A DNA stretch of 64,000 nucleotides from Ostreococcus mediterraneus (Eukaryota; Chlorophyta; Mamiellophyceae; Mamiellales; Bathycoccaceae), in assembly GCA_012295225.1 (NCBI GenBank), contig WMKK01000005.1, positions 192,958-256,957 of the forward strand. The letters run 5' to 3'. Positions 8,692-17,900 of the stretch are shown in pieces; the stretch's first letter is position 1; every line of letters begins with the position of its first letter. Below the pieces are notes generated by a model. That model made no database searches. It worked only from the letters and a program-made list of their open reading frames with translations, and was not told where the DNA came from. A program made the position numbers and the translations under genes.

Positions 8692-9330
8692 TCAGTCGGC
8701 GTGGGGACGCCGCGCGGCGGCGTTCCTCCCACCGCTATACATCTGCCTCGTTTCCTTCAACACGTGGCGAACGATGACCATATCGGCTACGAAAATGGCA
8801 ATCATCCCCGCACTCACGGGCACCGACAGCGTGAGGAACAAAATCGCCACGTTGCTCAGTTTTAAGTCTTCGTGCAAGTACGCGTGCGCCTTACCTCCGA
8901 CTTCGGGAATGGCGTACAGTCCACGTAAAACTTTCGAGAACCACACGGCGTGGAAGAAAGACCGAGATTTGAATTTTCTATGGTCCTTGCGTGCGAACGC
9001 CACGAGCGCTTCGAACGAACGATCACTACTTTCGTACTCGTACAACTTTCCTTGCTTGAACAACGCGATGGTCGGGTACCCTTTCACGCCGATGCGTTTC
9101 ACTAACAATCGATTCTTCGGTCCATCAATCTTCCCAACGTACACCTCTCCTTCTAACTCTCGTGCGACTTCATTCCACGTCGTCGTCATCGCTCGGCAAT
9201 GCTTACACCACTCGGCGTACACCTTGACGAGCACCGGCGCGCCCTTACCCACGTACTCGTCGAAATTCACCTCCCCGAGGTCCACGACTTCACCATCTGG
9301 TCCGTGTGCGTCGTACTCGTGATGATTCAC

Positions 9331-9364
<34 letters not shown>

Positions 9365-9534
9365 ACCGCACTCGCACCCACCCCGCGCGCGCACCCACCA
9401 CACACCGCGAGCAGCGCCGCGCACGCCACCACCGCGCCCGCCCCGCGCGACCGCCACCACCGCGCCTCCACGCCGCGCGCGCGTCGACGACCACCTCGCG
9501 CATCGTCACCACCGCCATCACCGCGCGTCGTCAT
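8692..9534 (-). CDS. Membrane-anchored thioredoxin-fold (PDI-like) protein
   Basis: 280 residues if started at the ATG ending at 9534 (MTTRGDGGG); the frame also has an ATG at 9648 (MFGHVEFPTPGF), which would add 38 Arg/Thr-rich residues. After a hydrophobic signal or anchor segment (AGAVVACAALLAVCGGCA) comes a poly-Ser stretch, then a thioredoxin domain with VKVYAEWCKHCRAM (active site WCKHC, ~residue 120) and the cis-Pro region GYPTIALFKQGKLYEYESSDRS. A second membrane segment (VAILFLTLSVPVSAGMIAIFVADMV) lies near the C-terminus. This fits an ER or secretory-pathway PDI-like oxidoreductase of the TMX/PDIL5 kind. The subfamily is not certain. Poly-Ser is encoded by a (GAC/GTC)n simple repeat at about 9331-9360. 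Confidence 0.8.
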
Positions 9535-9643
9535 CCCCGTCCTCCTCGTCCTCGTCCTCCTCGTCCTCGTCGTCGCACGCCGTGGTCTCGCAGCCGCGGT
9601 CGTCGGTCGTCGGAATCCGGGCGTTGGAAATTCCACATGTCCG

Positions 9644-9700
9644 AACACCCACGCACCTAAACCCTAAAACACCCACGCACCTAAACCCACCCTAAAACAC
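9644..9700. repeat. Tandem 24-bp repeat carrying telo-box (AAACCCTAA) units
   Basis: The 21-mer AACACCCACGCACCTAAACCC occurs at 9644-9664 and again at 9668-9688 with TAA between, followed by a further CCCTAAAACACCCC. The junction contains AAACCCTAA, the plant telo-box, which is also the telomere unit of plants and many green algae. Read on the minus strand it lies just upstream of (or inside the leader of) the thioredoxin-like gene. Confidence 0.8.
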
Positions 9701-10050
9701 CCCGACCCCCACCGCGATCGCGATCGCGACCGCGCGTCCGATCGAGATCGCATCCATCCGATATCCAGATATCCCGCGCGATGCGCGCGAGGGCGCTTTT
9801 TGGATGGCGACCGTGTGCATGTACCACATATAAGGCGGTGGTGTATGGGTGTATGGGTATGTATACTATGACGTTTGGAACCCCCAGGGTGGGTCCATGG
9901 ATGCGCGTGTGCGCGCGCGCGCGATGTGGGGTGATGTGTTCGTAGACTACGTACGTCACCGATCGCGCGCGCGGTGGTTTGGATATTTTCTGACGTCAGC
10001 GCGGGGACGACGTGCATGGGCTGTCGCCTTGCCGTGGGCGACACTGTACG

Positions 10051-10078
10051 ACGCACGCACGCACGCACGCACGCACGC
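10051..10078. repeat. (ACGC)7 microsatellite
   Basis: Seven uninterrupted ACGC units in the 5' region of the MYB gene. Simple repeat; no function assigned. Confidence 0.95.
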
Positions 10079-10300
10079 CGGTGAGAGGTTGTGTGTTGAC
10101 GATAACAAACGTTCGAGTGTTCACATACACACGTCGTCATCGTACGATTCACGGACACGGATTTACGCGTCTCGACGATTGATTGCGCTCGATCGGAAAG
10201 GCACCGGTGGAGATATCCCAACCGAACCGCGCGCGCGCATTTCGTTGTATTCGTACGCGTGTGTACGAACACGCGACGGTGAACGAAGGCGAGCGAAAGG

Positions 10301-11591
10301 ATGAATAATATTAAGACGACGATGCCTGCCGCGCACGTGTCTGGGTCGAACACCACGTCCAACACCGTCGTCGTCGCGCACGCGTCGCACGCGGGTGGGT
10401 ACGGAAATGGCGCGAAGTCAGCCACGCCGCCGCAATCGCACGCGACGAGCGCGAGCGACCGCGAGCGCGCCGAGCGCAAGAAGGGTACGTATGCGTGATT
10501 GATAAAGATGCGATTTCTGTCGTCCGCGGTGGCGGTGAGGCGGTCGTCGCGACGGCGTCGACGGCGAGGGTGACGACGCGCACGCCGCCGAATTCGCATC
10601 GTCGTCGGTCGCGTCGCGCGCGATAAATCAATATCGAGCCATATTGTAGATATTTTTTTAGATTTTTTGGGCCCGGGCGCGTTGACTGACTGTTGCGTGT
10701 GTTGACTTTTTCACAGGCGTGGCGTGGACGGAGGAGGAACACAAATCCTTCTTGATTGGATTACAAAAGCTTGGTAAGGGTGATTGGAGAGGCATATCGA
10801 GACATTTTGTGCAAACGCGCACGCCCACGCAAGTGGCGTCGCACGCGCAAAAGTACTTTATTCGCCAAACCAACGTGAGCAAGCGCAAGCGACGACACTC
10901 GTTGTTTGATCTCGTGGCGTCGCCGAATGAGCAGAGTGAGGATGGAGTGGTGAGAACATCGATGGCGACGATAGCGACGACAACGGCGACTAAGACAAAG
11001 TCGACGCATAATAATAAGTCGTCTGCGGCGCGAGTGAATCACAATACAGCCAAGCAAACCGCGGCGGCGGCGGCAAAGCAACAAGCGCAAGTGGCGGTGG
11101 CGTGCGAGAGCGCATTGACCGCATCTTTATCCAACTTGGCCGATTTGGCGTCTCGCGAACCTCACTACGTGGCGTCTACGCACCACTATGGTATCAATAG
11201 CACTAGTAAGAGTGACGCGGTGAAAGTTGAAGAAGACGCGCACAGACCGCTGCCCACGGGGACGGATTACGCGCCGTTTGGCGCGTCGCCTCCTGGTGGA
11301 TTCTGTCCGTCTATGTTCGATGCTTACAACCAAGCCATGACGCAATACATGTCGCAATTACAAGCTCTTGCGGCGCAGCAAGGCGATGGTCAAAGTCACC
11401 TGAATCAAATCAATCAAATGAATCAGTTGGCTTGGATGGCACAACAAAATTTGGCCTACCAAATGGCGGCGCAATCCTTTGCAACCAATGCGCGCAACCA
11501 ACAGATGGCTCAAATGACGTTTTGCCGCCCAACAGCAATGTATGCCGCCAAAGCGTCTGCTGAAAGAAAAGCTGCCAGTGGTGGTGCTTAA
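10301..11591 (+). CDS. Single-repeat MYB transcription factor of the SHAQKYF class, two exons
   Basis: Exon 1 is 10301-10484 and exon 2 10717-11591 (352 residues). The intron (10485-10716, 232 bp) has GTACGT and TCACAG borders and branch-like TTGACTGAC. Splicing joins ...RERAERKKG to [16 protein letters not shown], giving the canonical RKKGxxWTEEEH opening of this class. The MYB repeat (~residues 62-115) has [19 protein letters not shown] and ends [11 protein letters not shown], followed by a basic block and RRHSLFDL as in plant MYBS3/KUA1/I-box-binding proteins. Such proteins bind GATA-core (TATCC) sites. The C-terminal half is Gln/Met/Asn-rich and probably an activation or interaction region. 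Exon 2 alone can be misread as a start at a GTG. Confidence 0.88.
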
Positions 11592-11920
11592 ACTTAAACA
11601 CCTACACTCGTGACTGGAGCGAGAATCAAGAAGAATGTCGAACGACGTTTCCCAAGAAAAAAATATGTACAAAAATTGCAGTCTTTACAAAGGTTGCACC
11701 AATTTTGTAAGGCGGGCCCATATGGCCTCGTCGCTTTTGTTGATTTACGTATAAAACTGTCTCATGTTGTTGTATGATTAATCCGGTGCATCCATGGAAA
11801 CGTGGAGAAACCGCCAACAGCTTTGTAATTTTCCATACTTACCGCACGCGAAACAGGCAACCATGCCAACCATGTGGACACTGCACACTTTGACGCCTAT
11901 ACATGCGGGCACCCACCACC
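11592..11920. other. Intergenic region between the MYB and UBE2Q-like genes
   Basis: 329 bp with the MYB 3' end and the promoter/leader of the E2 gene on the same strand. It is less GC-rich than coding 5' ends. Nothing else is recognised. Confidence 0.5.
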
Positions 11921-12541
11921 ATGTCCACGCGCACACGTAAGGTGAATAAACACGAAACCAAAGCAATTTTATGCGAATTTCGCGCGCTCTTGAAACGCGC
12001 ACGCGATGTCAACGACGACCTCATCGACGCTGTCGAGCTCTTGGACGAGGACATATTGCAGACGTTTCGCATTAAGATGTCAAAGTTTGGATCGACGATC
12101 GATGGGCAGGCGATCGAGCGAGACTTGCGCGAGCTGAAACGTCGACATGGTGTCGGTCACATCACGCTCGAGGTTATTTTTCGCGAGTCGTTCCCGAGCC
12201 AACCTCCTTTCATTCGCGTCGTATCTCCGCGCATGAAGTGGTACACGGGACACGTCACGGCTGGTGGATCTATCTGCCTCAAGTCTCTCGTGAACGGTAT
12301 TCACGGAGGATGGGATCCGAACTACACAATTGAGGGAATGATTGAGATGATCAAATTGAATTTTGTCTATGCCGAGCGTGTGTTCGTGCGCACGATGACG
12401 GGCCCCGGAGGCATGGCTGGGCCGCTTTGCGTGGACATGGACAACGAGTTTAACTATGACGTCATGCAGGAATATTCGTTATGGGCGGCCGAAAGCGCAT
12501 TCTATCGCACTGTTGAAAATCATCGAAAGAATGGATGGTGA
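11921..12541 (+). CDS. Ubiquitin-conjugating (E2) enzyme, UBE2Q-like
   Basis: 206 residues from the ATG at 11921 (MSTRTRKVNKHE); an ATG six codons upstream (11903) is the alternative. The UBC fold is clear from ESFPSQPPFIRVVSPRMKW and the active-site segment AGGSICLKSLVNG, with the Cys at ~residue 125. As in UBE2Q, the usual HPN tripeptide before the active site is absent, and the GGW...YTIEGMIEMIKLNFV helix follows. UBE2Q enzymes transfer ubiquitin, partly to non-lysine residues in animals; the substrate here is unknown. The long N-terminal RWD-like half of animal UBE2Q is missing. It is convergent with the next gene with only 10 bp between stops. Confidence 0.83.
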   Translation: MSTRTRKVNKHETKAILCEFRALLKRARDVNDDLIDAVELLDEDILQTFRIKMSKFGSTIDGQAIERDLRELKRRHGVGHITLEVIFRESFPSQPPFIRVVSPRMKWYTGHVTAGGSICLKSLVNGIHGGWDPNYTIEGMIEMIKLNFVYAERVFVRTMTGPGGMAGPLCVDMDNEFNYDVMQEYSLWAAESAFYRTVENHRKNGW

Positions 12542-12551
12542 TTTAATTGAT

Positions 12552-13337
12552 TCACTTGCTAAACTCACTCCACGCATCGTTGATAGCTTGGGATACTCCC
12601 TGCACGCGAGCGGCGACGCGCTCGGCGTCTTCGGGATGCACTTTGCTGGAGAACTTCGCGGCGAACTTATCTGGGTGCCAACGTAATGATGCTTTTCTGA
12701 AAGCTCTTTTGTACGCCATCGCGGCGTCGTACTTTGAATTTGACGTACTCGCGACTTTTCTGCGTTCAATGGCCGCCATTTGCGTGAGTACTTCCTTGTC
12801 ATCCGGAGGCCACGGCACGTCAGATTCGCGCACCCACGGCGCGACGTCAGCCTCGTCGTCCACGCGCTTTTCGAAACTCAACCAACTGGATTCATGATTT
12901 GACCATACATGTAACGATACATATGCATCATCATCATCGAGTTGTGCATCGAGCGCGGCCGCCATAGCCGCCGCCGCACGCTCAGCCGCGCGTTCGGCTT
13001 CAACTTGACTGACGCTGCACGCGTTTTCAATCGCGTCGAGCTCCGTCAACCGTCTCTTAATATCCTCCATCTCCGCCGCAAACGCCGCCTTTATCTCTCG
13101 CTCTGCATGAACTCTTCTCAAACACTCAAACTGATCATACGCATCGCGTCTCATGCTCGCATTCCGCGCCATACGTCCTCGTCGACGAGCGCTTTCATTC
13201 AACGCCAAGAACGCCTCGAGCGACTCCTCATCCTCGCTCGACGACGTCTCACTCGACGACGACGACGACGCATCCTCATCGCCGCCGCCACCATCCCGTC
13301 GCAGTCGTCGTCGTAATGGATTATAATGTCTTCCCAT
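12552..13337 (-). CDS. Second NFKBIL1-like protein with HPD motif
   Basis: 261 residues from the ATG at 13335-13337 (MGRHYNPLRRRLRR). The frame continues upstream but the added residues look unrelated to the family. Poly-Ser/Glu acidic patch, a long charged helical region with Ala-rich stretch (~residues 110-150), then the NFKBIL1-type C-terminus: ESDVPWPPDDKE (~residue 178) and LRWHPDKFAAKFSSKV (~residue 223) with ARVQGVSQAINDAWSEF. It closely parallels the 1705-2361 product in domain order, so the two are likely paralogues. The role (RNA-processing or co-chaperone adaptor) is inferred. Ankyrin repeats present in animal NFKBIL1 are absent. Confidence 0.77.
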   Translation of the reverse strand: MGRHYNPLRRRLRRDGGGGDEDASSSSSSETSSSEDEESLEAFLALNESARRRGRMARNASMRRDAYDQFECLRRVHAEREIKAAFAAEMEDIKRRLTELDAIENACSVSQVEAERAAERAAAAMAAALDAQLDDDDAYVSLHVWSNHESSWLSFEKRVDDEADVAPWVRESDVPWPPDDKEVLTQMAAIERRKVASTSNSKYDAAMAYKRAFRKASLRWHPDKFAAKFSSKVHPEDAERVAARVQGVSQAINDAWSEFSK

Positions 13338-13552
13338 GTCACATACCGCCGTCGTATGTCGTCCCTGCGACGCGACACACACACGAAACGCGGCTAAAGT
13401 AACGCCAAAAAAACATAACCGACGTTTGAAAAAACAAAATCCGTCATGGTGTGATCCATGGGTCCGTGGGCGCTCGCGGTCGAGTCGACACACGCACGCG
13501 CGACGACGACGACGGCGGCGACGACGACGACAAGGGGTGCGAAGGGTGAGAT

Positions 13553-14143
13553 ATGGATGGTACGTACGCCATACGCACGCCCGCGAGAGATGGGCGAGAG
13601 ATGACTACGGCGGCAGCGGCGGCGCGGGTGCCACCTGGGTTCGTGCCACGCGCCGAGAACCGTGCGACGACGACGACGACGACGACGACGACGTCTACAG
13701 CGCAGCAACAACGCGCGGCGACGGTGGCGACAAGACGTGCGATAGATGCCGAAGCGCTCGCGCGCGAGCACTCAAAGTTTAGGCTTCATAAGGCGTTCCA
13801 ATTCGCCCAAAGTCAGCTGAGCGGCATCGGCATGATGGCGTTCATGATGTGGATGAGCGGGAACTCGGTGCAAGTGTTTAGCATTATGGCGACGTTTGGG
13901 GGTATAGCGCAGACGATAAAGGCGATATTAAACTCCAAGGCGACGTTTGAGAGGTTCGCAGACAAGTATACCGATGTGACGGTGCCTAGGATGATGTTTT
14001 GTTCCATACAGGTCGTCGGGTTGAGCTTGGCGCTCAACAAACTCAACGCGATGGGTTTGCTTCCGACGCACGCGAGCGACTGGGTGAGCGGACTCGCGCC
14101 ACCGCGAGCGATTGAACGTGCGTACGGAGGGACGGAATTGTAA
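13553..14143 (+). CDS. EMC4: ER membrane protein complex subunit 4
   Basis: 196 residues. The conserved part begins near VPPGFVPR and continues with HKAFQFAQSQLSGIGMMAFMMWMSGNSVQVFSIM and GGIAQTIKAILNSKATFERF, the DUF1077/EMC4 signature, then a second membrane helix (MFCSIQVVGLSLALNKLNAMGLLPTHASDWV). EMC4 is a cytosol-facing part of the EMC insertase that inserts tail-anchored and multi-pass proteins into the ER. The N-terminal poly-Thr comes from a (GAC)n simple repeat around 13668-13694. Start: first ATG (13553); an ATG at 13601 is an alternative. Confidence 0.9.
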   Translation: MDGTYAIRTPARDGREMTTAAAAARVPPGFVPRAENRATTTTTTTTTSTAQQQRAATVATRRAIDAEALAREHSKFRLHKAFQFAQSQLSGIGMMAFMMWMSGNSVQVFSIMATFGGIAQTIKAILNSKATFERFADKYTDVTVPRMMFCSIQVVGLSLALNKLNAMGLLPTHASDWVSGLAPPRAIERAYGGTEL

Positions 14144-14293
14144 TTTTCATGTATAATTGTAGAATTCATCATTCGCCATAGTACGAGGGCAAAGAATTTA
14201 AAGTTGTCGGCGTCGTTCGTCTGGTGCATTTTAAAAAAAACAAAAGTAATCTTGATGAAAAGCTCGTGTTTACTCGTCACTTGTAGTCGCGCG

Positions 14294-14812
14294 ATGTCAA
14301 GCTTGCTCAGTGCGCGCCTCGCGCAAGAGCGTAAAGACTGGCGCAAAGATCATCCGCATGGTTTTATCGCTAAACCGCTCGTGCAAAAAGACAAGAATGG
14401 GGACAGTGTGACTGACATGACGGTATGGAACTGTTCCATTCCCGGTAAGGCGGGGACGGCGTGGGAAGGCGGGGCATACCCGATAACGTTGACGTTTGGC
14501 AAAGACTACCCAGCGAAACCACCGAGAGTGGCATTTCCACCAGGTTTTTTCCATCCCAACGTGTACCCGACGGGTAAGGTGTGCTTATCCATCCTCAACG
14601 AGGAAAAGGGCTGGAAACCGTCGGTGTCGATCAAGCAAATCTTGGTGGGCGTACAAGAGTTGTTGGATGCGCCAAACTTATCTGATCCAGCGCAGCAGGA
14701 AGCGTACGATAAATTGAGACGATCTAAGGCGGATTACTTGCGTATAGTCAAGGAACAGGCGAAAAAGTATGGGGCGAACGCGGTTGGTAGTGACGACGTC
14801 ATCGTGCTTTAA
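14294..14812 (+). CDS. UBC9: SUMO-conjugating enzyme E2 (UBC9/SCE1)
   Basis: 172 residues from the ATG at 14294 (MSSLLSARLAQERKDWRKDHPHGF), the typical UBC9 start. The upstream frame adds only non-conserved residues. Seen: DMTVWNCSIPGKAGTAWEGG, KPPRVAFPPGFFHPNVYPTGKVCLSIL with the active-site Cys at ~residue 97 after HPN, and WKPSVSIKQILVGVQELLDAPN with the acidic/SUMO-specific EEKGW insertion. It carries SUMO to substrates in the nucleus. Human UBC9 has 158 residues; here a short C-terminal tail (KKYGANAVGSDDVIVL) is added. Confidence 0.95.
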   Translation: MSSLLSARLAQERKDWRKDHPHGFIAKPLVQKDKNGDSVTDMTVWNCSIPGKAGTAWEGGAYPITLTFGKDYPAKPPRVAFPPGFFHPNVYPTGKVCLSILNEEKGWKPSVSIKQILVGVQELLDAPNLSDPAQQEAYDKLRRSKADYLRIVKEQAKKYGANAVGSDDVIVL

Positions 14813-14966
14813 GTTGCAGCGTCTTAGTAGAAGAAATAGAAAGGCCGAACGTGAGGAGACTAGATTTACGTATCTAAGATTACTTGCTAATGTGTGAGGC
14901 TATGTGTAACTAGAATGATAGCTTTTAATGGAGACTGTAAACGAAGTCTTGCGTATGTTTTCGTTT

Positions 14967-17900
14967 TCAACTGCGAAATTTTGGTCGCTCTGGAAGCGCC
15001 GAACCGTCAACTGTTCGAGTGAATTCGAACAGTACCGAGGGTGATCTATAGATGCGAATAAGCAACCAGTATAGACGTTCTTCAAGTATGAAATCACCAA
15101 CTTGACGCGCTCTGTAGATATCACTGCACAGCGAAATCAATCGATGCGTTGATGGCAAGTCAACATGCGGTATGTTGACAACGAGATTGTTTGTGAAACC
15201 TCTCACGATAGACGCCAAAGTCAAAATGTAGACAACGTACACGCCTGTCAAACCACCAACAAATTGACTGAACGTAGCAAAGACGCCCGTAGGGACTTCG
15301 GAGGAAATCAGAACGATCTCTGGACCATTCTCGAAGTTGGAGCATGGTTTAAACCAATCGAGTTCGCCACGTTTATCAACGACAGAGCGCCCTCGTTGCA
15401 CGTACGTTCCACAGTCGACAGACCACCAAGGCGACGTGCTGTTGAAATTATTAAGAGATACCGAGCAACTTATGCTCTGATCGCTTGCGTACCTTGGCAC
15501 GGGATGACCTTTGCCATGTAAGTGCCAGACTCGCGGGTAGATGTTTTCCAAAAATACGTTTTGTTGTTCACCATCCAAAACACGAAGTAAAGCCGCCGCC
15601 TCCTCTTCGTTGAACGTGTACGTCACTGCTTTAGAATAAAGCACTGGATTATCCACTGGCAAGTACCGTTTAAATGTCCAACCTGTGTTGAGGGTTGCAC
15701 CATTCGCGAGTGACTTCTTCATCGCTGCCACTGAAGGCGGTGGCAAAGTCCACAACGAATCGCTGTCTTGCGCCAGGCACACTTCTTGGACTTGACCAGG
15801 CTTATTTATCAATGGTCGAGGCGCGTCAGTGTGGAGAGCAGTCCACGAGACCGTCTCTATCGTCTTTCTCAAACCACCATCAAAAATTGGATACGTAAAC
15901 ATGTGTTCGGCGCCAACCAAGCTCATGTTGAATCGAACATCGTACACTGGATTGATATCTACTTGAGGATTCGACGTGCTGAACACGAAAAATGGCCCAA
16001 CTAATAAGCTGAAGATTATCAAAAACAATCCTCCACCCTCCAAGAAAACTTTCTTCCACCATGGCTGCGGCGCACCAAACGGATGCAACTTGCGGTATGT
16101 ATTGTTGCGCACGTTGATTCTGAATAAATCTCGAGAAATGTTCTCCACCTTCAGCCAGTCATACAAATCCAAAGCGCTATCTGTACACGCGTACTCAAGT
16201 AGTACGCGTAACTCATACATGAACGGTATAGAAAAGTATGCCATGAAGGCACCAAAGGACAAAATGTCAGAACGCTGAAAAATCACACTATTGATCATGA
16301 CTTCTTTAGGATATCCAGATCGGATTTGCCGAGCACCGAGCGTGAAAGAAATTGATTTCAGTAAGAAGAACATTTGAATGTATGCGTGATGCGTCGTTGC
16401 AGGTTTGTGGAAAATCATGAGCAAATAACCCATGAAACCAGCAAAAGTGAGGTAATGATAAAACACCTTGGCCGTCTTGGCCTTCTTCATGTAAATGACG
16501 CCATCGATTACGATGAGGACCAAACAAATGAAGACCGTGAAGACGTAATCAATTTTGAACAATCCTTGGTAGTACGTTTCCACTAACGCTTCAGGATCTG
16601 AATCCACCGAACTTTGATAAAAAACTGCAACAAAGAACGTTGACAAAATGTCAAAACAAAGCGAAGCAGTGTAAAAGTCTTGTCCCTCTTGATTGAAAGC
16701 ACGAACAGAAGTCATATCGGGCAACTGCGGTGCGCCTTCATTAGAATTACCAGCTGCTTGTCTCAGTTGCAACATTTTTAATGCTTTACCAGCCTCTTCG
16801 CCGGGACAGAAAATGGACACAGGTGAGACGACTCTAAACACCGCAGACCGATGGCCCGGGTTCTCTAGTACGCCTTTTGGATCAGCTCGCACGAATTCCA
16901 AGGTGTAAAACGATGTAGAATTATCACCGTCGACGCGCATTTGATGCGCGACCAAAGCTTGATTGATGTCTGACGTGAACAAATCCCAATCAGGTACATC
17001 TGTCTTGTCCGATAGAATGGACAACGCTACAAACGACGGGCCATATTCAGCTTCTGGAGTGAGCATGCGTTGAAAGAACATTTCAATCTCCTCAACAGCA
17101 GTAGACTGTACTTGAACGTGTAGTGGTGACGCTCGAGCGTCCTGACTCCAGTCAAACTTATCACCCAACTCAGGAAATCGAAGCTGACGGAATCTCGATA
17201 GCATAGTGAAATTTGATGGACGAGTAAATAGAATATCTCCATCCAAATCTTCTCGTTGATTTTCCATGCGCTCACTCTCGCGAATGGCGTCTTCTTGAGC
17301 GTTATAATGCATCAAGATGGCAATGTAAGCTAAGAAGGTTCCGACCATTGACGGTATAAATGCAACGTTTGACTCTGGAACACCAAACAAAGCGCTTTCG
17401 AGACTGCACACGCTCCAACCTGTGCAAGCCAATGAGCACGGAATAGCCAACGTGTACGTGCCAATAAGTAATACTTCCGTGTAGAATAAAATTGCGCGCC
17501 AAAATCCGATTGATGCTTTCGGGTATGCGATCAAAGCGTAAGCTATGATCGATGCCGGGAATACAGCGGTAACGCCAGTGAAGTCAATCGCAAAAGCCAG
17601 AATCATGAAAAAATAGCACATGGAATGACGAGGCGCGGTAAGCCAGGGCCAAGCTTTCAAAATTGCACCAAAAAGCAAACCAATAGTTGAGCTTTGATCC
17701 ATTAGCCAAGTTTGGAGTAATGTGGACAAGCTTTCTTCTTCTGACTCTACCACACGCGAGTGCTTCCGTTGTTCGTGATCTTCTTGTTCTGATACTTCTT
17801 CACCTTTCCCCGTGTCTTCGTAGGTGGCGTTCTCATCGTGAACCACGAAATCTTCGTTCTCATCCATGAATAAGTCCGCATCAGATGTTCCAGGTCGTCT

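Larger units (their letters stand above)
9535..10300. promoter_or_regulatory. Long divergent intergenic/5' leader region between the thioredoxin-like and MYB genes
   Basis: About 770 bp between two divergent start codons (650 bp if the upstream thioredoxin start is used). It holds a tandem repeat with telomere-type CCCTAAA units (9644-9700), GATCGC-rich short repeats (9711-9770), three GTATGGGT-like units near 9843-9862 and an (ACGC)7 microsatellite at 10051-10078. No protein or RNA gene is supported. The length suggests more regulation than for most genes in this window, which fits a transcription-factor gene. Confidence 0.55.

Noticed and set aside
9331-9360. GAC/GTC trinucleotide runs here and elsewhere as a possible CRISPR-like or regulatory array
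   Set aside because: They are uninterrupted simple repeats coding Ser/Thr/Asp runs or lying in introns and leaders; no spacer-repeat structure exists, and the genome is eukaryotic.
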